This document shows, in pieces, positions 1 to 4,946 of a stretch of DNA of 5,002 bases. This stretch comes from a gamma proteobacterium symbiont of Lucinoma myriamae (lineage in GTDB: Bacteria > Pseudomonadota > Gammaproteobacteria > GRL18): assembly GCA_025655635.1 (NCBI GenBank), contig JAHXIM010000341.1, positions 1-5,002 of the forward strand. Direction: 5' to 3'. The notes under the pieces are model-generated. The model worked only from the letters and a program-made list of their open reading frames with translations, had not been told where the DNA came from and did not search any database. Position 1 is the first letter of the stretch; each line of letters begins with the position of its first letter. A program made the position numbers and the translations under genes.

Positions 1-84
1 AATGGTTGGATACAATTTACATAGCGGTGATCCTCCTACAGGGGACTTACACCCCATTAGTTTATGCCCATGACGGGCGTACAC
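1..84 (-). mobile_element. 5' end of a group II intron (class C-like), partial
   Basis: Read on the minus strand from 84 leftward, the sequence begins GTGTACGCCC and folds as two consecutive small hairpins: GCCC-GTCAT-GGGC, then GGGG-TGTAAGT-CCCC, followed by a purine-rich GGAGGATCACC stretch. From memory, this order and spacing closely resemble the start of bacterial class C group II introns, which begin GUGUG, then CCCGGCAUGGG, then AGGGUGAGAGUCCC in domain I. The intron body, its reverse transcriptase/maturase (if any) and its 3' end would lie left of the window. One oddity is that the fifth base is A, whereas the usual 5' consensus is GUGYG. The main alternative is a structured RNA at the end of an IS110/IS1111-type element. 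The short plus-strand reading frame through here (2-73) is probably only the antisense of the structured RNA. Confidence 0.62.
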
Positions 85-88
85 AATA

Positions 89-598
89 TTAAACAAAGAA
101 GTTAATGTTTCCCGGAACATTTCCAGGCAGACTTGAAGCAGATGATTCATTGTTTAAATACTGTTGGATCACCAGAGAACTGCCGGCAAGACCTTCAAAG
201 CTTCTGCGATTAGCATAAGGAAAGCTATTGCTTGCAGGTGATGACTCTTTCTGAGATAAGTCATTTTGTGAAATGAAAGAGGGAGTCTGAGTGCGGGTTA
301 AATTTTGTGACAACTCCTGTGACTTTTCTTGAAACAAGAGTGTATTGCTAAAATCACCAGAACCCGGAACTTGTGTAGATGGTGGCTGAATAAGTTGTGT
401 TTGTGACTCACTTCCAGAATGTTCTAAAACAGAATTAACAGCCTGCTTGTCTGTTGATTTTGCCTTTTCATTATCGGCGATCTGGCCTTCAATCGTTATA
501 GGTTTAGCAGTAGGACGATTGTTATATTGACTGTGATTGACAGTACTGCTGATAAATTGTGAAAGACTGGAATTTGAAATTTGCATTGAGCTATACAC
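89..598 (-). CDS. hypothetical Ser/Gln/Asn-rich protein, probably disordered
   Basis: This encodes a 169-residue protein that I do not recognise. Residues 1 to about 125 are rich in Ser, Gln, Asn and Thr, with no signal peptide, membrane segment or catalytic motif visible, so this part is probably disordered. The more ordered tail (about residues 130-169: a RRSFEGLAG segment, then SLVIQQYLNN, ending in GNINFFV) loosely resembles small gammaproteobacterial proteins of unknown function whose C-terminus has an 'alpha-helix with a Y-L pair, then a G-[IV]-[DN] tail' pattern; this is a weak impression. The start chosen is GTG at 598-596, because AGGT lies 7 bases upstream; an ATG at 586-584 would remove four residues and lacks a Shine-Dalgarno. 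The gene diverges from pncC across 66 bases. Its stop codon lies 4 bases from the putative intron at 1-84, so the annotated C-terminus may have been altered if that insertion hit the gene end. Confidence 0.6.
   Translation of the reverse strand: MYSSMQISNSSLSQFISSTVNHSQYNNRPTAKPITIEGQIADNEKAKSTDKQAVNSVLEHSGSESQTQLIQPPSTQVPGSGDFSNTLLFQEKSQELSQNLTRTQTPSFISQNDLSQKESSPASNSFPYANRRSFEGLAGSSLVIQQYLNNESSASSLPGNVPGNINFFV
104..121 (-). other. stem-loop at the 3' end of the hypothetical gene
   Basis: On the minus strand AATGTT and AACATT pair around the loop CCGGGA, giving a six-base-pair stem inside the last codons of the 89-598 gene. A T-rich run (TTCTTTGTTTAATATT) follows up to the putative intron start at 84. 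It could act as a weak terminator. Class C group II introns are known to insert just after terminator hairpins, so this could be the insertion determinant. The stem is short and AT-rich, so chance is a real alternative. Confidence 0.3.
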
Positions 599-615
599 TT
601 AGTTAACCTGGCTTC

Positions 616-621
616 ATTATA
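616..621 (-). promoter_or_regulatory. possible -10 box for the minus-strand hypothetical gene
   Basis: A perfect TATAAT hexamer reads on the minus strand 18 bases upstream of the GTG start at 598. No convincing -35 hexamer is found 16-18 bases upstream of it (the best is TGGTTT). Transcription would start near 609, giving a leader of only about 10 bases that barely contains the AGGT Shine-Dalgarno. The 599-664 gap must also hold the pncC promoter, for which I see no clear match. Confidence 0.28.
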
Positions 622-664
622 GTCCTGATTTTGCATTTAAACCAGTGAGTGCTTCAGGTGCACA

Positions 665-1198
665 TTGATAAAAATTAATATGATAGAAACAAATCTGAAT
701 AATTTAGCTGAATTTTGTATTAAAAACAGCCAGATGATCGCTACAGCAGAATCTTGCACAGGCGGGATGGTTGCCAAGCTTATCACTGACCGAGCCGGTA
801 GTTCGCAATGGTTTGAAAGAGGTTTTGTTACCTATAGTAATTTATCCAAGGAACAGATGCTGGGCATCGATGAACAGCTTATCAATGATTGCGGAGCTGT
901 GAGCGAATCAGTAGCTGAAGCGATGGCTAAAGGCGTGTTAGAGCATTCTCAGGCACACTATGCGTTATCCATTACCGGGATTGCTGGTCCAGGCGGAGGC
1001 ACTAAAAGCAAGCCTGTGGGTACCGTCTGTCTTGCATGGGCATACTATAATTTAATCTCTAATGATCCGGCGACAAAAACAATAAAATGCATCACTGATA
1101 CCCAATATTTTTCTGGTGATCGTCAGGCGGTGAGAACACAATCTGCACATTATTCTCTACACAAACTTGATGAAATAATAAAACACATTTCAGTCTGA
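665..1198 (+). CDS. pncC: nicotinamide-nucleotide amidohydrolase PncC (CinA C-terminal domain family)
   Basis: PncC deamidates nicotinamide mononucleotide to nicotinate mononucleotide plus ammonia, recycling the NMN released by NAD-dependent DNA ligase and other pyridine-nucleotide turnover; it is cytoplasmic. The 177-residue product is a stand-alone CinA C-terminal domain, close to the roughly 165-residue E. coli enzyme, with no N-terminal MoaB/CinA-like domain. Visible family motifs are AESCTGG at residues 28-34, with the proposed catalytic serine at 30, a GSS..F..G...Y...K segment at about 45-62, ITGIAGPGGG at 103-112, KPVGTV at 116-121 and GDR at 151-153. The TTG start at 665 is preferred because AGGTG lies 4 bases upstream; the next in-frame start, ATG at 680, would remove five residues and has no Shine-Dalgarno. 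The gene precedes recA by 137 bases, the widespread gammaproteobacterial arrangement, but recA has its own promoter. The function is assigned by family; the start site is uncertain. Confidence 0.93.
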   Translation: MIKINMIETNLNNLAEFCIKNSQMIATAESCTGGMVAKLITDRAGSSQWFERGFVTYSNLSKEQMLGIDEQLINDCGAVSESVAEAMAKGVLEHSQAHYALSITGIAGPGGGTKSKPVGTVCLAWAYYNLISNDPATKTIKCITDTQYFSGDRQAVRTQSAHYSLHKLDEIIKHISV

Positions 1199-1209
1199 GC
1201 AACTATTGC

Positions 1210-1238
1210 TTGACCCACCTTAAAAGACTTCTTATAAT
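1210..1238 (+). promoter_or_regulatory. sigma70-type promoter of recA
   Basis: A -35 hexamer TTGACC (1210-1215) is separated by exactly 17 bases from a perfect -10 hexamer TATAAT (1233-1238), pointing at recA. Transcription should begin around 1245, giving a leader of about 90 bases. It lies just beyond the pncC stop, so recA is transcribed independently, with possible read-through from pncC. Confidence 0.8.
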
Positions 1239-1252
1239 TGTTGTACAATTAT
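1234..1252. promoter_or_regulatory. perfect inverted repeat over the recA -10 and start site (candidate operator)
   Basis: ATAATTGT (1234-1241) and ACAATTAT (1245-1252) form a perfect eight-base inverted repeat around a TGT spacer, overlapping the -10 hexamer and the expected transcription start. The position is where LexA binds in many recA promoters, but the sequence does not match the gammaproteobacterial CTG-N10-CAG box. It may be a divergent SOS operator, another repressor site, or an AT-rich coincidence. Two further palindromes follow in the leader: TGATTAATCA (1256-1265) and TTTTAATTAAAA (1288-1299). Confidence 0.45.
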
Positions 1253-1335
1253 CAATGATTAATCAAAAAATAAACTAACTCTGTGTGTTTTAATTAAAAA
1301 CAGTTAATTCTAAACATAGAATATGGGCGTAAAAT

Positions 1336-2370
1336 ATGGATGCAAATAAACAAAAAGCACTTGAAGCTGCAATTTCTCAAATTGATCGTCAATTTGGTAA
1401 AGGTTCCGTTATGCGTATGGGGGATGCAGGTGCCATACAAATTGAGTCAATTTCAACCGGTTCACTCGGTCTGGATATCGCGCTGGGCATAGGCGGTTTA
1501 CCCAAAGGACGTGTCGTTGAGATTTATGGCCCGGAATCTTCGGGTAAAACCACCTTAACATTACAAGTGATTGCAGCCACACAAAAAGCTGGCGGTACAG
1601 CGGCATTTGTTGATGCAGAGCATGCATTAGATCCGGTTTATGCAGAAAAATTAGGTGTTAACATTGACGACTTATTAGTGTCTCAGCCAGATACTGGAGA
1701 ACAGGCACTTGAAATTACCGACATGTTAGTACGCTCTGGCGCAGTTGATGTACTGGTTATTGATTCGGTTGCCGCTTTGACTCCTAAAGCTGAAATTGAT
1801 GGTGAAATGGGTGATTCCCATATGGGTTTACAGGCTCGTCTGATGTCACAAGCTTTGCGTAAATTGACCAGTATTATCAAACGCTCAAATACTTTAGTCA
1901 TTTTTATCAATCAGCTTCGTATGAAAATCGGTGTAATGTTTGGTAACCCTGAGACCACAACAGGTGGTAATGCACTGAAGTTTTATGCCTCAGTTCGTTT
2001 AGATATACGTCGTATTGGTGCGATTAAAAAAGGTGATGAAATTCTTGGTAATGAAACCCGGGTTAAAGTGGTCAAAAATAAAGTGGCTCCGCCGTTTAAA
2101 CAAACAGAATTTGATATCTTATATGGTGAAGGTATTTCCTACGAAGGCGAGCTCATTAGTTTGGGTGTTAAAGAAGGTTTTGTTGATAAAGCAGGTGCCT
2201 GGTATGCCTACAATGGTGATAAGATTGGCCAGGGTAAAGATAAGGCTCGAAATTTCTTAAAAGAAAATCCTGAAATTGCGGCAGAAATTGATGCAAAAAT
2301 TCGGGAAAAACTTTTACCTGAGATTAATGCGTCAGATTCAGACACAGCAGCAGAGCCTGTAGAAGTTTAA
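1336..2370 (+). CDS. recA: recombinase RecA
   Basis: RecA is the DNA-dependent ATPase that polymerises on single-stranded DNA, catalyses homologous pairing and strand exchange, and as a filament stimulates LexA self-cleavage. The 344-residue product is full length (E. coli has 353) and shows no frameshift. The N-terminal helix and the KGSVMRMG segment lie at residues 22-29, Walker A GPESSGKT at 65-72, the FVDAEHALDP stretch carrying the catalytic-type glutamate at 95, Walker B VLVIDSVAAL at 139-148, loop L1 EMGDSHMGLQAR at 157-168, and the L2 region from INQLR (191-195) through the GNPETTTGGNALKFYASVRLD stretch (203-223). The C-terminus is acidic and ends in a variable Asp/Glu-rich tail, as in other RecAs. 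The ATG at 1336 gives the standard MDxNKQKALxAA start; the Shine-Dalgarno is weak (GGG at 1325-1327). The gene lies downstream of pncC, and no recX follows within the window. Confidence 0.99.
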   Translation: MDANKQKALEAAISQIDRQFGKGSVMRMGDAGAIQIESISTGSLGLDIALGIGGLPKGRVVEIYGPESSGKTTLTLQVIAATQKAGGTAAFVDAEHALDPVYAEKLGVNIDDLLVSQPDTGEQALEITDMLVRSGAVDVLVIDSVAALTPKAEIDGEMGDSHMGLQARLMSQALRKLTSIIKRSNTLVIFINQLRMKIGVMFGNPETTTGGNALKFYASVRLDIRRIGAIKKGDEILGNETRVKVVKNKVAPPFKQTEFDILYGEGISYEGELISLGVKEGFVDKAGAWYAYNGDKIGQGKDKARNFLKENPEIAAEIDAKIREKLLPEINASDSDTAAEPVEV

Positions 2371-2703
2371 AATATATTTGTTAGTCGGGTAGGCCGCTTT
2401 TGGCTGTAACCCGACATCTTGTCACACATTCCCTCACACTCCTGAACACATGAAAGTTGAATAAATTTTAATGACTCTAGAGCTATTTCATTTCATCTTT
2501 TGTTTGTGCAAGTTAATTTAATCTCTTTTTCAGAATCCCATTTTTATATTTCGTATTTAGAATATTGTTTTGATTTTTAATTTTTTTCTGCTAGCCTGTA
2601 GTATAAATCCTACTTTAAATTTATTTAAATACTATTAAAGTTTTACAGCGATTTGTCGTCTAAAGTGTTTAGCAAATATACTTTTTTAACATTGAGATTA
2701 TTA
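2371..2703. other. gene-free AT-rich gap between recA and the PAS gene
   Basis: These 333 bases contain no supported gene, and no recX. The left part holds the hairpin at 2384-2415. From about 2455 to 2703 the sequence is very AT-rich with long T-runs. It must hold the promoter of the PAS/receptor pair. A TATAAA (2602-2607) is the best -10-like match, but no good -35 is found at a normal spacing, and I found no sigma28-type (TAAA-N15-GCCGATAA) or sigma54-type element. An inverted pair ACTTTAA (2612-2618) / TTAAAGT (2635-2641) is of unknown meaning. Confidence 0.6.
2384..2415 (+). terminator. hairpin downstream of recA, possible terminator without a T-tract
   Basis: GTCGGGT (2384-2390) and ACCCGAC (2409-2415) form a perfect seven-base-pair stem, with a smaller GCC/GGC pairing inside its long loop, 13 bases after the recA stop. 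The stem is GC-rich in an AT-rich gap, so it is likely to be functional. The sequence after it (ATCTTGTCAC) is not a T-run, so it is not a textbook intrinsic terminator. It may instead stabilise the 3' end of the recA message. Confidence 0.5.
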
Positions 2704-3213
2704 ATGAAAAGAAAAATTCAACCCACTCAAAAAGAGCTGATTATGCGAGATAATGATTTTATTGTCTCCAAAACTGATTTAAAAGGTCGTATTACCTATG
2801 CCAATAAAATATTTATTGAATTTGGTGGTTATTCTCAAGATGAACTACTGAATACTCAGCATAATATTATCCGTCACCCGGATATGCCCAGAGCTGTTTT
2901 TAACCTCCTCTGGAAAACCTTACAGGCAGGTAAAGAGTTTAACGACTATGTAAAAAATATGTCCAAAGATGGCGGTTTCTACTGGGTCTTTGCCAATGTA
3001 ACTCCCAGTTATGATAATAATAAGGTCATCGGTTATTACTCCGTTAGACGTAAAGCGGCTCAGCAGGCTTTGCAGATAATTGAACCAATGTACAAAGAAA
3101 TGTTGGCAGCAGAGAAAAATGCGGGGGCAAAAAATGCGATAGATGTCGCGACTCAATTATTATTAGAAAAACTACAAGGAGTCGATTATGACCAATTTAT
3201 TTTATCAATTTAA
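2704..3213 (+). CDS. Aer-type FAD-binding PAS protein, sensor half of a two-protein energy-taxis receptor
   Basis: This is a 169-residue soluble protein made of one PAS domain (about residues 15-115) plus a helical tail (about 120-160) with no membrane segment. It aligns without gaps to the N-terminus of E. coli Aer: TDLKGRITYAN at 24-34, GGYSQDEL at 41-48, HNIIRHPDMP at 53-62 and VKN at 83-85. R57, H58, D60, N34, F66 and N85, associated with the FAD pocket of Aer, fall at identical positions; Aer W79 is Phe here. The inferred role is reading cell redox or energy state through bound FAD and passing it to the adjacent receptor. The matching numbering and a weak GAGA six bases upstream favour ATG 2704; an in-frame TTG at 2653 would add 17 residues and lacks a Shine-Dalgarno. 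Its end overlaps the receptor gene by 26 bases. The split resembles CetB of Campylobacter, of similar length. The family call is firm; FAD binding is inferred. Confidence 0.88.
   Translation: MKRKIQPTQKELIMRDNDFIVSKTDLKGRITYANKIFIEFGGYSQDELLNTQHNIIRHPDMPRAVFNLLWKTLQAGKEFNDYVKNMSKDGGFYWVFANVTPSYDNNKVIGYYSVRRKAAQQALQIIEPMYKEMLAAEKNAGAKNAIDVATQLLLEKLQGVDYDQFILSI
3176..3181 (+). promoter_or_regulatory. strong Shine-Dalgarno inside the PAS gene for the receptor gene
   Basis: AAGGAG sits six bases before the receptor ATG at 3188, inside the last codons of the PAS gene. With the 26-base overlap in a different frame, this fixes the receptor start and suggests the two proteins are translated from one message, probably with coupling. 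Confidence 0.85.
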
Positions 3214-4672
3214 AGCAAAAACAATAAGATTATTTATAGCGATTGTGCTGCTTGTTAGTCCTGTTTATGCGCTGCTGCGTTATGGTCTTGATCCTGTCTT
3301 TATTGTGTTATTACTTATTGGCGGTTTGTTACTTTTTGTACAGGCTAAAATCAACCGTTATAAGGTGGAAGTGCAGGAAGCCCTGCAAAGAGTGGCTGAA
3401 AATATGGTTGCGGGAAACCTGGAAGATAGAGTTTTTCCAATAAATCATGCTGTAAAAACACGCTTAAATGATATAGCTTTATCAGTGAATGATACGCTTG
3501 ATCAAATGGAAACCTTTATCAGAGAAGTATCAACTGTGTTTAATTATATCTGGGCTGGTAAGTTTTACCGCAGTACGTTTCCTGTTGGCTTACATGGTGT
3601 GTTTTCATCAATTCTAAAAGAAATTGATGAAACAGTTCAACAAATGGAAGATAGTTATTGGAAAAAACAAAAAGATGAGCTGTTATTTGATTTGGATTCT
3701 TTACGTAATAAACAATTATTAGAGAATCTGAAAAGGAATCAGGCCGATTTGATGTTTATGGCATCAGAAATGTCTCAAGTAGAAACTTCGTCTATTGAGT
3801 CTGCAGAAACAGCACAGAGAAGTGAACAGACCGTAAAACAGGTATTAGATAATATTGGTGAATTGATCATATCAGTGGAAACAATGCGCAGTTCAACGCA
3901 AACCTTAAATCAGGCGAGTAAAGAAATCACTGAGGTAACAAGTTTTATTGCCGGTGTGGCTGACAAGACCAATTTGCTTGCCCTGAATGCAGCTATTGAG
4001 GCTGCCCGTGCAGGTGAAGCAGGGAGAGGTTTTGCTGTGGTTGCCGATGAAGTCAGAAAACTGGCCGTCGATACAAAAGAAGCGACCGATAATATTTCCC
4101 GTATTATTAAAGAGTTAGTGGATTCAAGTACAACTATTTATAATGATACAGAAAAAATAAATCAAATTTCTCAGGAATCTCATCAAGTGGTGAATGAATT
4201 TGAACGGAGTTTTTCACGTTTTACTGAAATTGCACAAAATACTCTTTCTGTTGTTAGTCATGCACGATTAGTCAGTTTTGGGACTCTGTCCAAAGTTGAT
4301 CACATTGTTTATATACAAAAAGCCTATCGAACGCTGGAAACGGGTGCGGATTCGCAAGAAGCCAAAGATGTATCGGTTGATCATGAGAATTGCCGTTTTG
4401 GTAAATGGCTGCAATCTAAGGATGTCAATGGAGGGGCTCAGTATAATCGTCTGCCTGCTTATGCAAAATTACAGGAACCACATCATGCTGTTCATCATAA
4501 TGTAAATAATATTGTCGAAATTGTTAAACAGAATGAATGGCATAAGAGTAAGGAACAGCAGGCTAATCTTCTGGAACTCTTTAAACTAACAGAAAAAAGC
4601 AGTGATCAGGTTCTGGATCTGGTTGATATACTTGTTGATGAGAAAAAACAAACCGAATCAACAACGTCATGA
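3188..4672 (+). CDS. methyl-accepting chemotaxis protein with membrane hairpin, HAMP region and C-terminal CZB zinc-binding domain
   Basis: This 494-residue chemoreceptor signals to CheA/CheW. Two hydrophobic segments (about residues 12-30 and 36-53) are separated by only a few residues (RYGLD), so it has a membrane anchor but no periplasmic ligand domain. After them, ENMVAGNLEDRV (71-82) starts a HAMP-like module, and IWAGKFYRSTFP (121-132) marks a probable second one. Long coiled coils lead to the conserved signalling tip at about 253-292 (DKTNLLALNAAIEAARAGE, then GRGFAVVADEVRKLA). The C-terminal region (about 365-490) is a CZB domain: H372, the CRFGKW motif at 402-407, and PHHAVHH at 431-437 supply the expected His/Cys/His/His zinc ligands, with 30 residues from the first His to the Cys. 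No NWETF-type CheR tether is present at the C-terminus. The upstream overlapping PAS gene is the probable sensor partner, as for CetA/CetB. Domain calls are firm; the stimulus is inferred. Confidence 0.93.
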   Translation: MTNLFYQFKAKTIRLFIAIVLLVSPVYALLRYGLDPVFIVLLLIGGLLLFVQAKINRYKVEVQEALQRVAENMVAGNLEDRVFPINHAVKTRLNDIALSVNDTLDQMETFIREVSTVFNYIWAGKFYRSTFPVGLHGVFSSILKEIDETVQQMEDSYWKKQKDELLFDLDSLRNKQLLENLKRNQADLMFMASEMSQVETSSIESAETAQRSEQTVKQVLDNIGELIISVETMRSSTQTLNQASKEITEVTSFIAGVADKTNLLALNAAIEAARAGEAGRGFAVVADEVRKLAVDTKEATDNISRIIKELVDSSTTIYNDTEKINQISQESHQVVNEFERSFSRFTEIAQNTLSVVSHARLVSFGTLSKVDHIVYIQKAYRTLETGADSQEAKDVSVDHENCRFGKWLQSKDVNGGAQYNRLPAYAKLQEPHHAVHHNVNNIVEIVKQNEWHKSKEQQANLLELFKLTEKSSDQVLDLVDILVDEKKQTESTTS

Positions 4673-4704
4673 AAAATGAAATTGATTTGTTTTAGAGGTT
4701 AAAT

Positions 4705-4735
4705 TGAGCACTCTTAGAGTGCTCACTGTATTTTT
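4705..4735 (+). terminator. intrinsic terminator after the chemoreceptor gene
   Basis: TGAGCACTC (4705-4713) and GAGTGCTCA (4717-4725) form a perfect nine-base-pair stem with a TTA loop. A TTTTT run at 4731-4735 follows after five bases. It lies 32 bases past the receptor stop and closes the PAS/receptor unit. The stem could also serve the convergent minus-strand gene remnant, although the T-run on that side is poor. Confidence 0.82.
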
Positions 4736-4744
4736 AACGATTTA

Positions 4745-4916
4745 TTAACCGGATTCACCTGGATAATCGGCAATCCCGGGATTCTTACTTACGTTAACAA
4801 GTTTATGATGATTGATTTTAGGCAATTTTAAAATATTATCCTTACCACGTTGACTTAATATGTAGTCCCGGACAATATCCCACATTAAACGTCCATCAGG
4901 GGTACGGGTAACTGAT
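4745..4916 (-). pseudogene. 3' remnant of an unidentified gene cut by an insertion sequence
   Basis: A minus-strand frame of 56 codons plus stop (TAA at 4747-4745) enters from the insertion-sequence boundary at about 4916/4917. Its only in-frame start, GTG at 4930-4928, lies inside the insertion sequence's terminal repeat and has no Shine-Dalgarno, so I read this as the C-terminal end of a gene whose front part was displaced. The peptide begins SVTRTPDGRLMWDIVRDYIL; I do not recognise the family. The middle (MWDIVRDYILSQRG) looks like a real amphipathic helix, while the last 15 residues have less protein-like character. It converges on the chemoreceptor gene across the terminator. It could also be chance coding in non-coding DNA. 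Confidence 0.4.
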
Positions 4917-4942
4917 TGATCTGTCAACACTTTTCAGGACAC
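4917..4942. repeat. terminal inverted repeat of an IS3-family-like element
   Basis: The plus-strand sequence starts TGATCTGTCAACACTTTTCA and continues GGACAC. It begins with TG and lies five bases outside the stop of a transposase C-terminus, as expected for an IS3-family end. It resembles IS3-group ends that carry a TGTCCTGAAAAG-type motif. The outermost base is uncertain by a few positions, because ATTGAT/TGATTGAT repeats locally. The partner repeat lies outside the window. Confidence 0.6.
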
Positions 4943-4946
4943 TCAA

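Noticed and set aside
2..73. Short plus-strand frame (MVGYNLHSGDPPTGDLHPIS, ending LCP) at the left edge
   Set aside because: It runs antisense through the paired segments of the putative group II intron, which explains its apparent conservation in memory; no gene context supports it as a real protein end.
1281..1303. CTG...CAG pair upstream of recA as a LexA box
   Set aside because: The spacer is 17 bases instead of the 10 required for the gammaproteobacterial LexA dimer, so it is not a canonical site.
1409..1910. Minus-strand frames inside recA, and similar antisense or out-of-frame frames inside the PAS and receptor genes
   Set aside because: They are shadows of strongly conserved coding sequence, with no start signals and no recognisable products.
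2471..2521. 16-codon frame starting ATGACTCTAGAG in the recA-PAS gap
   Set aside because: It has no Shine-Dalgarno and lies in AT-rich DNA; a chance frame is more likely. The CTCTAGAG palindrome inside it is also too short to call.
2565..2607. TTGTTT or TTGATT with TATAAA (2602-2607) as a sigma70 promoter for the PAS gene
   Set aside because: The hexamer spacing is 26-31 bases, far outside the functional 16-18; only the TATAAA alone is mentioned as a weak -10-like match.
2653..2703. TTG-initiated 17-residue N-terminal extension of the PAS protein
   Set aside because: There is no Shine-Dalgarno upstream, the extension has no PAS-like content, and the ATG at 2704 gives exact residue-number agreement with Aer.
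4928..4930. GTG as a genuine start for an intact 61-residue minus-strand gene
   Set aside because: It lies inside the insertion sequence's terminal repeat and lacks a Shine-Dalgarno, so the frame is better read as a truncated remnant.
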